This document shows positions 1 through 7,027 of a stretch of DNA of 64,000 bases, in pieces; positions within the stretch are counted from its first letter, which is position 1; each line of letters opens with the position of its first letter. The notes below the pieces were generated by a model. The model searched no databases. It had not been told where the DNA came from and saw nothing but the letters and a program-made list of their open reading frames with translations. Position numbers and translations under genes: made by a program. This DNA is from Ruminococcus sp. (GTDB lineage Bacteria; Bacillota; Clostridia; Oscillospirales; Ruminococcaceae). The stretch lies in contig JAIDUG010000050.1 of the NCBI GenBank assembly GCA_029060305.1, positions 1 to 64,000 on the forward strand. The letters are read 5' to 3'.

Positions 1-18
1 ATTCTTAAATCTGTCCAA

Positions 19-47
19 TTGACATATATATTATAATGTGATATAAT
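19..47 (+). promoter_or_regulatory. Promoter of uppP
   Basis: TTGACA (19-24), a 17-bp spacer and TATAAT (42-47), with TGTGA just before the -10 (extended -10). The start codon of uppP follows at 80. Confidence 0.85.
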
Positions 48-79
48 TTTATTTATAAAAAAGAAAGGAAATTTTTGCA

Positions 80-937
80 ATGGATTTTATGGAAATACTT
101 AAAGCCGTCATACTGGGAATAGTTGAGGGTATTACAGAATGGTTACCGATAAGCAGTACAGGACATCTGATTCTTGTTGACGAATTTCTGAAACTTAATG
201 TTTCGGACGATTTCAAGGAAATGTTTGACGTTGTTGTACAGCTGGGAGCAATTATGGCAGTCGTCATAATCTTCTGGAAAAAACTCTTCCCATTCGGCAG
301 GGAAAACAACTCTCACCCACTCAGTAAAGAGGGTTTCGGAGCATACGTAAAAACGGATATTTTTCAGATGTGGTTTAAAGTGTTGGTGGCGTGTATACCG
401 GCGGCTGTAATCGGTCTGCTTTATGACGAAAAATTCAACGAACTTTTCTATAATCCGCCTACAGTAGCAATAGCACTTATAGTATTTGGTATTGCTTTTA
501 TAATCGTCGAAAACTGGAACAAAGGAAAAAGTCCGAAAGTAAACAGCATTGACGACCTCACCTACAAAACAGCTCTTATAATAGGTGTATTCCAACTTAT
601 AGCAGCGATATTCCCTGGTACTTCACGTTCCGGTGCAACTATAGTCGGAGCATTGCTTATAGGAATTTCAAGAACAGTCGCCGCTGAATTTACGTTCTAT
701 CTTGCCGTGCCTGTAATGTTCGGTGCAAGCCTGCTCAAACTTATAAAATATGACGGCGGTTTCGCAACTCAGGAAATAATGATTCTTGCAACAGGTATGA
801 TTATTGCTTTTGTAGTTTCAGTGTTTGTAATAAAGTTCCTTATGGACTATATCAAGAAACACGACTTTAAAGTTTTCGGCTGGTACAGAATTATTCTCGG
901 TGCGTTGGTACTGATGTATTTCACGCTTGTCAGATAA
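80..937 (+). CDS. uppP: Undecaprenyl-diphosphatase (UppP/BacA)
   Basis: An integral membrane phosphatase that dephosphorylates undecaprenyl pyrophosphate and so recycles the lipid carrier of peptidoglycan and wall-polymer synthesis; it also gives low-level bacitracin resistance. The 285-residue length fits the family. Both signature blocks are present: EWLPISSTGHL near residue 20 and PGTSRSGATI near residue 180, with many hydrophobic segments between them. The ATG at 80 follows an AAAGGA-type ribosome site. The gene is monocistronic, between its own promoter and a strong terminator. The Bce-type bacitracin/peptide module near 44-49 kb could be functionally related, which is inference. Confidence 0.95.
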   Translation: MDFMEILKAVILGIVEGITEWLPISSTGHLILVDEFLKLNVSDDFKEMFDVVVQLGAIMAVVIIFWKKLFPFGRENNSHPLSKEGFGAYVKTDIFQMWFKVLVACIPAAVIGLLYDEKFNELFYNPPTVAIALIVFGIAFIIVENWNKGKSPKVNSIDDLTYKTALIIGVFQLIAAIFPGTSRSGATIVGALLIGISRTVAAEFTFYLAVPVMFGASLLKLIKYDGGFATQEIMILATGMIIAFVVSVFVIKFLMDYIKKHDFKVFGWYRIILGALVLMYFTLVR

Positions 938-943
938 ATATAT

Positions 944-979
944 AAGCACTTCTGTTAATTTTCGGAAGTGCTTTTTTTC
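944..979 (+). terminator. Terminator of uppP
   Basis: Perfect 9-bp stem AAGCACTTC / GAAGTGCTT followed by a run of seven T. The T run ends against the -35 box of the next promoter. Confidence 0.9.
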
Positions 980-1008
980 TTGACATTTTTGTATTTAATT
1001 GATATAAT
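980..1008 (+). promoter_or_regulatory. Promoter of the 1036-2073 cassette
   Basis: TTGACA (980-985), 17-bp spacer, TATAAT (1003-1008) preceded by TTGA. It abuts the uppP terminator. Confidence 0.8.
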
Positions 1009-1035
1009 TTAGTAAAATAATTATTGGAGGTTAAT

Positions 1036-1383
1036 ATGAATAATAATGATTTCAGACAGCATTGTATAAATATTCTGCATGAAGCCGGCATAAATGATTA
1101 CGAAAAACAAATTTATATTGTAAACCCTATAATTGAAAAAAATAAGTCTTATGGTACATATGACTGGATTATGAAACTTAATGTACTTCCCAAAAAGGTG
1201 AAACTTACTTTTGAGCAGATGATAAAAATATTTACTTTATGGGAGGGATATTATCCATGTTGGATTGATATTACTATTACAGAAAATAATATTGAAATGG
1301 ATACCAGTCTCCGTATGCGAAAATTAAAAAATACTAAAAATATAGGTGAAAACCACCCGTTCAGAATAAAGGTGATAAAATGA
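1036..1383 (+). CDS. Unknown protein, first gene of a three-gene cassette
   Basis: I do not recognise this 115-residue protein. It is soluble, mixed alpha/beta in appearance, with no signal peptide or membrane segment. The middle carries an aromatic stretch (LWEGYYPCWIDITI), and the end has DTSLRMRK and HPFRIK. The ORF track starts at a TTG at 1024, but GGAGG at 1026-1030 places the true start at ATG 1036, 5 nt downstream. Its stop overlaps the start of the next gene (ATGA), which indicates translational coupling. Small tightly packed soluble genes of this kind resemble immunity-protein cassettes, but that is only a resemblance. Confidence 0.7.
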   Translation: MNNNDFRQHCINILHEAGINDYEKQIYIVNPIIEKNKSYGTYDWIMKLNVLPKKVKLTFEQMIKIFTLWEGYYPCWIDITITENNIEMDTSLRMRKLKNTKNIGENHPFRIKVIK

Positions 1384-1742
1384 AAAACTCAAAGAATTAT
1401 AGGTCTTATATGGCAAGGAGACGGAAACTTTTTAAACACGCCTGTGAAATCAAGTCTGTATGTTCGGAATGCGAAAAACCATTATTGTATTTCTATACAT
1501 ATGATGCTATATGCTGTATATCGTGCAATGTATGGACGGAAGAAAAATGTTCCGACCCTGAATGCGAGTTCTGTTCAAAAAGACCTGATACTCCGACAGA
1601 GGCACTCTATATTGAAACTGAAAAAATACAACCTGCTTATGACAGGAAATACTATCGCTGTCTTAACTATCAGCGGAAAAAATCCGGCAATATAAAACAT
1701 GAAGGTGATAAAAATGAATTACGAAGAAATGAATTACAATGA
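1380..1742 (+). CDS. Unknown Cys-rich putative zinc-binding protein
   Basis: A 120-residue protein with a basic N-terminus and a Cys cluster: CSEC near residue 30, CCISC near 45 and CSDPECEFC near 60. The spacing fits one or two zinc knuckles. The C-terminal third is polar and basic. No family was recognised. It starts at the ATG at 1380 inside the stop of the previous gene and overlaps the next by 29 nt, so the three genes are almost certainly one transcript. The convergent Cys-peptide genes end 376 bp downstream; whether they are related is unknown. Confidence 0.7.
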   Translation: MKNSKNYRSYMARRRKLFKHACEIKSVCSECEKPLLYFYTYDAICCISCNVWTEEKCSDPECEFCSKRPDTPTEALYIETEKIQPAYDRKYYRCLNYQRKKSGNIKHEGDKNELRRNELQ

Positions 1743-2073
1743 ACATGCAAAATACCTGAAAGAAAATCCGCCATTTAATAATAACAAATGGGACAAGGAA
1801 ATTTTATATGAGTATCTTGTTTATAGCTGTTGTATCTCTACAAGCGAATATATAGACGAATATTTCAGCAAATACACCAATGACGAAAATTTACTTAAAC
1901 TGTTATTTGATTTCCTGCTTGATGATGATTATGACGGTTCAGACAGTCAGATTTCCTCCGCATACTACATATCAAAAATGGACAAAACACTTCTTGAAAA
2001 ATACAGCGATTTACTTTCAGAAGCAGGAAAAAATCCAGTTGACGCAAGAAATCCGCTGAAATATATGGAATAA
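1714..2073 (+). CDS. Unknown acidic protein, last gene of cassette
   Basis: A 119-residue acidic soluble protein. Its sequence around residues 30-110 (Tyr/Asp/Glu-rich helices, then DDDYDGSDSQISSAYYISK) is reminiscent of small immunity-type proteins, without a firm match. The track starts at ATG 1699, but the GAAGGTGA site at 1701-1708 lies between the two ATGs and favours ATG 1714. A terminator follows immediately after the stop. Confidence 0.65.
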   Translation: MNYEEMNYNEHAKYLKENPPFNNNKWDKEILYEYLVYSCCISTSEYIDEYFSKYTNDENLLKLLFDFLLDDDYDGSDSQISSAYYISKMDKTLLEKYSDLLSEAGKNPVDARNPLKYME

Positions 2074-2083
2074 TACAAAAACT

Positions 2084-2110
2084 CCCTGTCGGAATGACAG
2101 GGAATTTTTT
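2084..2110. terminator. Bidirectional terminator
   Basis: CCCTGTC-GGAAT-GACAGGG hairpin with T-rich tails on both sides. It serves the plus-strand cassette ending at 2073 and the minus-strand peptide genes ending at 2118. Confidence 0.85.
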
Positions 2111-2117
2111 AGTTATA

Positions 2118-2177
2118 TTAACATCCACAGTTCTTTAAAAGATTGCAAATGAGCTTGAAAAGTTCGTTACAGCACAT
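2118..2177 (-). CDS. Cys-peptide micro-gene, copy 1 (19 aa)
   Basis: Too short for the ORF track. The minus strand reads MCCNELFKLICNLLKNCGC and stop. A textbook AAGGAGG (plus 2187-2193) sits 9 nt before the ATG. The peptide has a CC pair at the N-terminus, a central Cys in an amphipathic helix-like stretch and a C-terminal CGC. There is no leader or GG processing site. It is the promoter-distal copy of three. Copies 1 and 2 differ by only one residue (L to F at position 9), with several synonymous changes, which argues for selection on the protein. Function unknown. Confidence 0.75.
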   Translation of the reverse strand: MCCNELFKLICNLLKNCGC

Positions 2178-2218
2178 ATCGCTGAACCTCCTTTATGTAA
2201 AAGTTTTTCCTGTTAAAA

Positions 2219-2278
2219 TCAGCATCCGCAGTTCTTTAAGAGATTGCAGATAAACTTGAAAAGTTCGTTACAACACAT
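2219..2278 (-). CDS. Cys-peptide micro-gene, copy 2 (19 aa)
   Basis: Reads MCCNELFKFICNLLKNCGC and stop, with an identical AAGGAGG ribosome site to copy 1. It lies exactly 101 bp from copy 1 (start to start). The intergenic part is also nearly identical, so this is a recent tandem duplication of a gene plus its ribosome site. Confidence 0.75.
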   Translation of the reverse strand: MCCNELFKFICNLLKNCGC

Positions 2279-2319
2279 ATCGCTGAACCTCCTTTATATA
2301 AAAGTTTTTCCTGTTAAAA

Positions 2320-2373
2320 TCAGCAGCCGCAGTTCTTATAGAGGTTGCAGATAAACTTGAAGATTTCGCACAT
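2320..2373 (-). CDS. Cys-peptide micro-gene, copy 3 (17 aa)
   Basis: Reads MCEIFKFICNLYKNCGC and stop. An AAAGGAG site (plus 2384-2390) precedes the ATG at the usual distance. It is the promoter-proximal and most diverged copy: the second Cys and two further residues near the N-terminus differ, while FKFICN, KN and the terminal CGC are kept. Codons differ at many third positions (for example AAC against AAT, GGC against GGA), as expected for a conserved peptide. Confidence 0.7.
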   Translation of the reverse strand: MCEIFKFICNLYKNCGC

Positions 2374-2419
2374 AATTCATAAACTCCTTTTCAGTGGATT
2401 TCCTCTTGGGATTGATTAT

Positions 2420-2448
2420 ATTATAGCACGGAGTTTCAATAAAATCAA
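2420..2448 (-). promoter_or_regulatory. Promoter of the Cys-peptide genes
   Basis: On the minus strand TTGATT (2448-2443), 17 bp, TATAAT (2425-2420). Transcription would start about 40 nt upstream of copy 3 and end at the bidirectional terminator at 2084-2110. Confidence 0.75.
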
Positions 2449-2488
2449 TGCAAAAATAATGTCAGAAAACTTTACTTATACAGGAAAA

Positions 2489-2944
2489 TTAGTTAATAAT
2501 ATATATTGATACCGCAAGATATGTTGCAAATACGCTCCATAACAGGTAAGGTATGTTGAGGACAGCAGAGATTTTACTGACTTTAAAAAACTGTAAAACC
2601 ATTATTCCAACAAGTACCATAAGAATTACTGCTGTTATTGCTGAAAGTCCGAACATTCGGAAACGGAAGAAAATGATACTCCACATAAAGTTTACAGCAA
2701 GCTGTATTGCATATATTTTCAGACTTCCTGATTTTTGGTTTTTTACGATAAATGCAGAAATTCCCATAAGAGCATACAATAAAGTCCACACTACAGGAAA
2801 GACTATTGCAGGCGGTGACAATGGCGGTCTGATTATCTGAGAATAGAACGTTTGAAAGTTTCCTGCAACAAGTGCTGATACTGTTCCGACGAGTTCAGCG
2901 GTTACGACGGAAATCAATAAGTCGGTCAGACTGAATTTTTTCAT
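2489..2944 (-). CDS. tspO: TspO/MBR family membrane protein
   Basis: A 151-residue protein with five hydrophobic segments, the size of bacterial TspO (tryptophan-rich sensory protein, binder of porphyrins and related ligands). Family features are visible: RPPLSPPAIVFPVVWTLLY near residues 38-57, a central WSIIFF, and PYLLWSVFATYLA near the end. The start follows AAGGAG. The ribosome site lies in the loop and the start codon in the stem of an inverted repeat (2943-2984). The gene is downstream of the phosphoesterase gene on the same strand. Confidence 0.88.
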   Translation of the reverse strand: MKKFSLTDLLISVVTAELVGTVSALVAGNFQTFYSQIIRPPLSPPAIVFPVVWTLLYALMGISAFIVKNQKSGSLKIYAIQLAVNFMWSIIFFRFRMFGLSAITAVILMVLVGIMVLQFFKVSKISAVLNIPYLLWSVFATYLAVSIYIIN

Positions 2945-2984
2945 ATTATGTACTTCTCCTTAAAATAGTAGTAGTACATAATAT
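2943..2984 (-). promoter_or_regulatory. Inverted repeat enclosing the tspO ribosome site
   Basis: A perfect 11-bp inverted repeat, ATATTATGTAC ... GTACATAATAT, with a 20-nt loop. In the minus-strand RNA the tspO start codon is in the 3' arm and the AAGGAG is in the loop. This could be a translational switch or an operator; no T run follows, so it is not a standard terminator. Confidence 0.6.
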
Positions 2985-3004
2985 TCAGCGTTACCGGAAA
3001 AATA

Positions 3005-3667
3005 TTACAGTCTTATGACCCTGTTGAATATCGCACAGAATTTCATAGGAATGTACTTGTCTATATGGCACTTTCCGAAAAACCATCTTTCATACTGACA
3101 GGTCTTGATAAGCTCCTCAAGAAAAGCGTGAACTTCCAGCCTTTCAAAAACGTCAACCCTGAGGCAGTCTTTTAGTGAAGCTGGCGGTTCGTGGGTAATT
3201 ATGTAGTCGACTTTATTGTTGTTATCGGAAAGATTTCTGAGACCGGAAGTTATTTCGTCATATGTAGGCTGTTCACGTTCCCACCAGTTTTCGCTGTCAC
3301 GCCTGAATTCATAGTCGTGACTATGACCGCCACCGAATGCAAATATTTTTCTGTTTTCTATTGTATAGACTTCTCCACGCATAAGATGTACTATATTTCT
3401 TGAAATCCTGTGTATTCTGCCACCTTTCCATATTTCAATGGGGTACTTTTCAAGTAAGTCAAAATTTTCGTGACAGCCGTCTATAAAAGCTATTGTGTAA
3501 TCTTTTGCTGAAAGTTTCTTCAGCGTTGAGATTTCAGTTTTTGAACCGTTCCATATGAAGCCGAAATCTCCGCATATAATAAGAGTATCGCCTTTGCGGA
3601 TTTTCCGGAAGTCCGGCGACCTGAAACGTTCAATATCTCCGTGAGTATCTCCTGTTACATAAATCAT
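3005..3667 (-). CDS. Calcineurin-like metallophosphoesterase
   Basis: A soluble 220-residue phosphoesterase. Metal-binding motifs are GDTHGD at residues 6-11, GDFGFIW near 33, GGGHSHD in the middle and ITHEPP in the C-terminal half. Substrate cannot be told from sequence. The track ORF begins 16 residues earlier, but GGAGG at plus 3677-3681 fixes the start at ATG 3667, giving MIYVTGDTHGD. It is divergent from the S11 peptidase homologue and upstream of tspO. Confidence 0.88.
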   Translation of the reverse strand: MIYVTGDTHGDIERFRSPDFRKIRKGDTLIICGDFGFIWNGSKTEISTLKKLSAKDYTIAFIDGCHENFDLLEKYPIEIWKGGRIHRISRNIVHLMRGEVYTIENRKIFAFGGGHSHDYEFRRDSENWWEREQPTYDEITSGLRNLSDNNNKVDYIITHEPPASLKDCLRVDVFERLEVHAFLEELIKTCQYERWFFGKCHIDKYIPMKFCAIFNRVIRL

Positions 3668-3761
3668 TTCTTTAGACCTCCATATTTTTTGATTGTTATA
3701 AATATATTTTATCATATTTTTACCTTAACGTAAAGTACAAAAAATTTTTTTTAAAAAGGGC

Positions 3762-3790
3762 TTTAAAAATCGGAAATTATCTGTTATAAT
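3762..3790 (+). promoter_or_regulatory. Promoter of the S11 homologue
   Basis: TTTAAA (3762-3767), 17 bp, TATAAT (3785-3790) 40 nt before the start codon. The -35 is weak. Confidence 0.55.
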
Positions 3791-3830
3791 ATATTTATCA
3801 GATTATCATGTATAAAGTAAAGGAGTTCGT

Positions 3831-5228
3831 ATGAAAAAATTTTTATCTGCACTTGTGGCTTTAGCAATGACAGTGCCACTTCTTTGTGTTCCGAAAGCAA
3901 AAGCCGTCAACTTTACACTTAAAACCCCGCTTCAAAGTGAATCGGTTATTTTGTTTAACCGTGATACAAACACCATAGTAAACGAAAAAAACGCCGATAC
4001 CCGACAAATGCCCGGACCTCTTGTCAATATAATGACAGCGGTTGTTGTCCTTGAAAACTGTCAGAATATAAATCAGGAAATTGTTATGGACGAGGAAGTT
4101 TATGCCGATGTTATTTACAATGAAGAATATCCCGACGATGTACGTACTGCCGATATCTACAACGGCGATGTGTTTACGGTTACAGACCTGCTTTACGCAA
4201 TGATGCTTACTTCTTCTATGGAAGCATCACAGACCCTTGCTTATTACGTCGGAGGAAGTAACGTCAATAACTTTGTTACACTTATGAATCAGACAGCCGA
4301 AAAAATAGGTCTTGAAAATACTCATTTCACAAACCCGACAGGACTTTATGACACAAATCAGTATACAACAGCCCGTGATATGACAAAACTCACCGAATAT
4401 GCTTTGAATGTTTCGATATTTGAACAGATTGCCACGACTTACGAGTACAAGCCCACTGTCCCGAATGACACAAATCACCCCGATTTCAATTCTTGGACTT
4501 GGAAACATTCAAACGAAATGATGAATACCGAAAGCACTTACTACTATAATTCTGCAAAGGGAATAAAAACCGCAAATCTTGAAGAATCGGGACGTAATAT
4601 AGTTACGTTGGCAAGTAAGGACGGAAATAATTATCTTGCTGTATTAATGAATTCACCTATGAATGATGAATATGGCAATCTGACATATTCACATATTGAC
4701 GACGCAAAAACACTTTTCGACTGGGCATTCACGCATATTTCCTATCAGGTACTTCTTGCTGATACCGCTGAAGTAGGTGAACTTCCTGTAGAACTTGCTG
4801 ACGGAAATGACTATGTTCTTGCACGTCCTGCAAAAGAAGTGTCACTCCTCTGGTACGATGAGATAGACGTTGCTGTTGTGAACAGATATGACATCAAATG
4901 GTATAAGAAATCGTTGTACGCTCCTGTTAAAAAAGGTGAACCGCTTGGCGAAGTCACACTGAAATACAACGGTGAAGAACTGGGAACGGTTGAACTTGTT
5001 GCAGTATCGGACGTTAAACGTTCCACTTCAAAATATAATCTTTTTGCAGTAATGCAGTTTAAGGATTCGCAGTGGTGCAAGACGGCGTTTACAGTATCGT
5101 TTGTATTGTGTGCGATTTATATTCTTGTATGTATTTATTCATATATTGTTTATCGCAATCAAAAAAAAGCCGACGATGCAAGAAGACGTGCTGCACGTAA
5201 GAGAATGTCCCCACCGCCCGAAGAATAA
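3831..5228 (+). CDS. D,D-carboxypeptidase-like protein (S11 family), probably inactive
   Basis: A 465-residue exported protein with an N-terminal signal peptide, a penicillin-binding D-alanyl-D-alanine carboxypeptidase (DacF/PBP5-like) domain to about residue 310, a beta-rich C-terminal part, and a C-terminal membrane anchor with a basic cytoplasmic tail. The fold signature is clear (for example IMTAVVVLENC). However, the catalytic S-x-x-K is replaced by P-L-V-N (residues 63-66), the SxN site reads SSMEAS, and KTG reads KTA. All three active-site motifs of S11 peptidases are therefore altered. It is likely a pseudoenzyme that binds or regulates wall components. The reading frame is intact and has its own promoter and terminator, so it is not a decayed gene. 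Confidence 0.85.
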   Translation: MKKFLSALVALAMTVPLLCVPKAKAVNFTLKTPLQSESVILFNRDTNTIVNEKNADTRQMPGPLVNIMTAVVVLENCQNINQEIVMDEEVYADVIYNEEYPDDVRTADIYNGDVFTVTDLLYAMMLTSSMEASQTLAYYVGGSNVNNFVTLMNQTAEKIGLENTHFTNPTGLYDTNQYTTARDMTKLTEYALNVSIFEQIATTYEYKPTVPNDTNHPDFNSWTWKHSNEMMNTESTYYYNSAKGIKTANLEESGRNIVTLASKDGNNYLAVLMNSPMNDEYGNLTYSHIDDAKTLFDWAFTHISYQVLLADTAEVGELPVELADGNDYVLARPAKEVSLLWYDEIDVAVVNRYDIKWYKKSLYAPVKKGEPLGEVTLKYNGEELGTVELVAVSDVKRSTSKYNLFAVMQFKDSQWCKTAFTVSFVLCAIYILVCIYSYIVYRNQKKADDARRRAARKRMSPPPEE

Positions 5229-5253
5229 TATTTCCGGAATTTCCGCAATCAGA

Positions 5254-5287
5254 AATGCCCTCTGTATTTTACAGAGAGCATTTTTTT
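5254..5287 (+). terminator. Terminator of the S11 homologue
   Basis: Stem AATGC-CTCTGTA / TACAGAG-GCATT with small internal mismatch, followed by seven T. It touches the stop codon of the convergent amidase gene. Confidence 0.8.
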
Positions 5288-6024
5288 CATATAAAAATAA
5301 ATTCACTGCTTGAATAACCTATAGTTCCGTTGTAATTCACAACATACCAGCCGTCAGTTTCGCCGTTAATCATTACAGTAGCGTTATTCGGAACAGAACC
5401 GATTATTTCGGATGTCACGTCAGGTAGTTTCCTTATGTTCAGCCCTGAACCGTCTGTTATAACAGTTCCCCAGCGTACAGCGGTCGGGGAAATAAACGGT
5501 ATTCCGAAATAGTCGCATATTGAACGTGCAATATTTCTTGCTATGATGTCAAGATTGTTTTTCAGCCATGCTTCGTCAGCGTAGTTGTCATGGTATCCGA
5601 GTTCGCAAAGAACAGCAACGGCATTTGTACGGAGTACTTCACCAAGACTTGAAGTAGGTACAGCGTTTACTTTATCAGGGAGAGGATAAATGCTTTTAAG
5701 GTTATTTGCAATTATATTTGCGAGATATTCACTATCACGACTTTTCGGTGCGAAATATATGTCAATACCTCTTAACTTTCCTGCAAGATGTTCGGGGGCG
5801 GCGTTTGAATGGAGTGCAAGGTGTACGTCATAGTAAGCAGAATTTGAATCCTTTATAGCACCGTTTACATTTCGGGTAGGGTCGTTGCGGACAAATGCAA
5901 TTCCGCTTGACCTGAAATAAGGTTCTATCCTGTCGGCGAGCAGATTCATATAAAGTTCCTCATTGCCACTGGTAGCATATTGATTCCACTCCTGTGTCGA
6001 GGGACTTAAAAATACCTTTGGCAT
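5287..6024 (-). CDS. N-acetylmuramoyl-L-alanine amidase with C-terminal SH3 domain
   Basis: A 245-residue cell-wall hydrolase of the Amidase_3 type (residues 1-175), which cleaves the bond between muramic acid and the stem peptide, followed by a bacterial SH3 domain (about 180-245, starting GTVITDGSGLNIR). The zinc ligand and catalytic regions LHSNA and CELGYHDN are present. The first zinc-ligand His of the usual DPGHGG is not seen; the block reads LSPSTQEWNQY, a form I know from clostridial relatives. There is no signal peptide. The start is ATG 6024, because a GGAA-type site precedes it and the track's extra 14 residues have none. Gene order suggests cotranscription with tyrA upstream. Confidence 0.85.
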   Translation of the reverse strand: MPKVFLSPSTQEWNQYATSGNEELYMNLLADRIEPYFRSSGIAFVRNDPTRNVNGAIKDSNSAYYDVHLALHSNAAPEHLAGKLRGIDIYFAPKSRDSEYLANIIANNLKSIYPLPDKVNAVPTSSLGEVLRTNAVAVLCELGYHDNYADEAWLKNNLDIIARNIARSICDYFGIPFISPTAVRWGTVITDGSGLNIRKLPDVTSEIIGSVPNNATVMINGETDGWYVVNYNGTIGYSSSEFIFI

Positions 6025-6102
6025 AAAAAGACATTCCTTTCGGTGGGAATTGAGATTATCTCTCATAACATTCTATGCCACATACAGAAAAAACGTTACT
6101 GT

Positions 6103-6954
6103 TCAGTTTGGCTGACCCACACGATGACGGAGATTGTCTTCTTTGAGTTTACGCCCCTCTGCTATGAGATTTTTCATAGTTTCAGAATCACGTTTCTGAA
6201 GAGCGTCACGGTATTGCAGAAGGTTGCCTATAAGTGTATCAAGTTCAAACTGTAAATTTTCGGCATTCTGCATAAACAAATCCGTCCACATTTTTTCGTT
6301 CATAGTTGCGATACGTGTCATATCCTGAAAACTTCCTCCGCTGAAACCACATTCGAGACTAAGTTCGGGGCTTTTAACGTATGCACTTGAAACGATATGT
6401 GCAAGCTGTGAAGTATATGCAATCATCTTGTCGTGATTTTCCGGACTTGTAAGAACAATCTTTCCTGCTCCTATTTCGGAAGCAAGTTTCCTGAGAAGTT
6501 CAATATCCTCATTGTTGCTGTCCTCAAAAGGTGTGATAATGAAATTAGCCTTTACAAATAAGTCGGAAGTACTGTTTGAGTAACCGCCAAATTCTTTACC
6601 TGCCATAGGGTGAATACCAAGATAGCGGAGACCGTTTTTTTCTGCTATGGACTTCATACGGTCGGAAAAATCGCCTTTTATACCGCAAACGTCGGTAACA
6701 AGAGTATTCCTGTTGAAATTATGTGCGTTTTCAGAAAAGAATTTTTCAGCAGTTTCCGGAAACAGCGAGATAATAACCAAATCGAAATTATCATATTTTC
6801 CGTCAAAAGCATAGTCTATCGCAATATCACGGAGAGCGTTTTCTTCAATATCGTGGTTTATATCGCAACCTGTTACTGTATGGTAAGTGTATTTTTTGAG
6901 AGCCTTACAGACAGAACCGCCAATCAGTCCCAGTCCTACAACGAAAATATTCAT
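6103..6954 (-). CDS. tyrA: Prephenate dehydrogenase
   Basis: An NAD(P)-dependent oxidative decarboxylase converting prephenate to 4-hydroxyphenylpyruvate in tyrosine synthesis. The 283 residues contain the nucleotide-binding GLGLIGGS at residues 7-14 and the prephenate-site HPMAGKEFGG near residue 118. There is no ACT domain, so feedback control by tyrosine would have to lie elsewhere. A GAAAGG site precedes the ATG. Other aromatic pathway genes are not adjacent. Confidence 0.92.
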   Translation of the reverse strand: MNIFVVGLGLIGGSVCKALKKYTYHTVTGCDINHDIEENALRDIAIDYAFDGKYDNFDLVIISLFPETAEKFFSENAHNFNRNTLVTDVCGIKGDFSDRMKSIAEKNGLRYLGIHPMAGKEFGGYSNSTSDLFVKANFIITPFEDSNNEDIELLRKLASEIGAGKIVLTSPENHDKMIAYTSQLAHIVSSAYVKSPELSLECGFSGGSFQDMTRIATMNEKMWTDLFMQNAENLQFELDTLIGNLLQYRDALQKRDSETMKNLIAEGRKLKEDNLRHRVGQPN

Positions 6955-7027
6955 AAAATAATCAGACCTTTCTTTGAATTATATAAAAATTATATCGCTT
7001 TAAACAGTAAAAGTCAAGTGTTACGGA

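Larger units (their letters stand above)
2118..2390 (-). repeat. Tandem 101-bp repeat carrying the peptide genes
   Basis: Stops at 2118, 2219 and 2320 are spaced exactly 101 bp. Each unit holds a ribosome site, a peptide gene and (between genes) a shared stretch containing AAGTTTTTCCTGTTAAAATC on the plus strand. Confidence 0.85.

Noticed and set aside
143-595. 150-residue ORF antisense to uppP
   Set aside because: No ribosome site or family features; shadow of uppP.
2118-2390. CRISPR array with 101-bp period
   Set aside because: Only three units, the whole unit is repeated rather than a short repeat with unique spacers, and each unit carries an open micro-gene with a ribosome site.
2943-2984. 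Terminator of the phosphoesterase gene
   Set aside because: No T run follows on the minus strand, and the loop is 20 nt and contains the tspO ribosome site.
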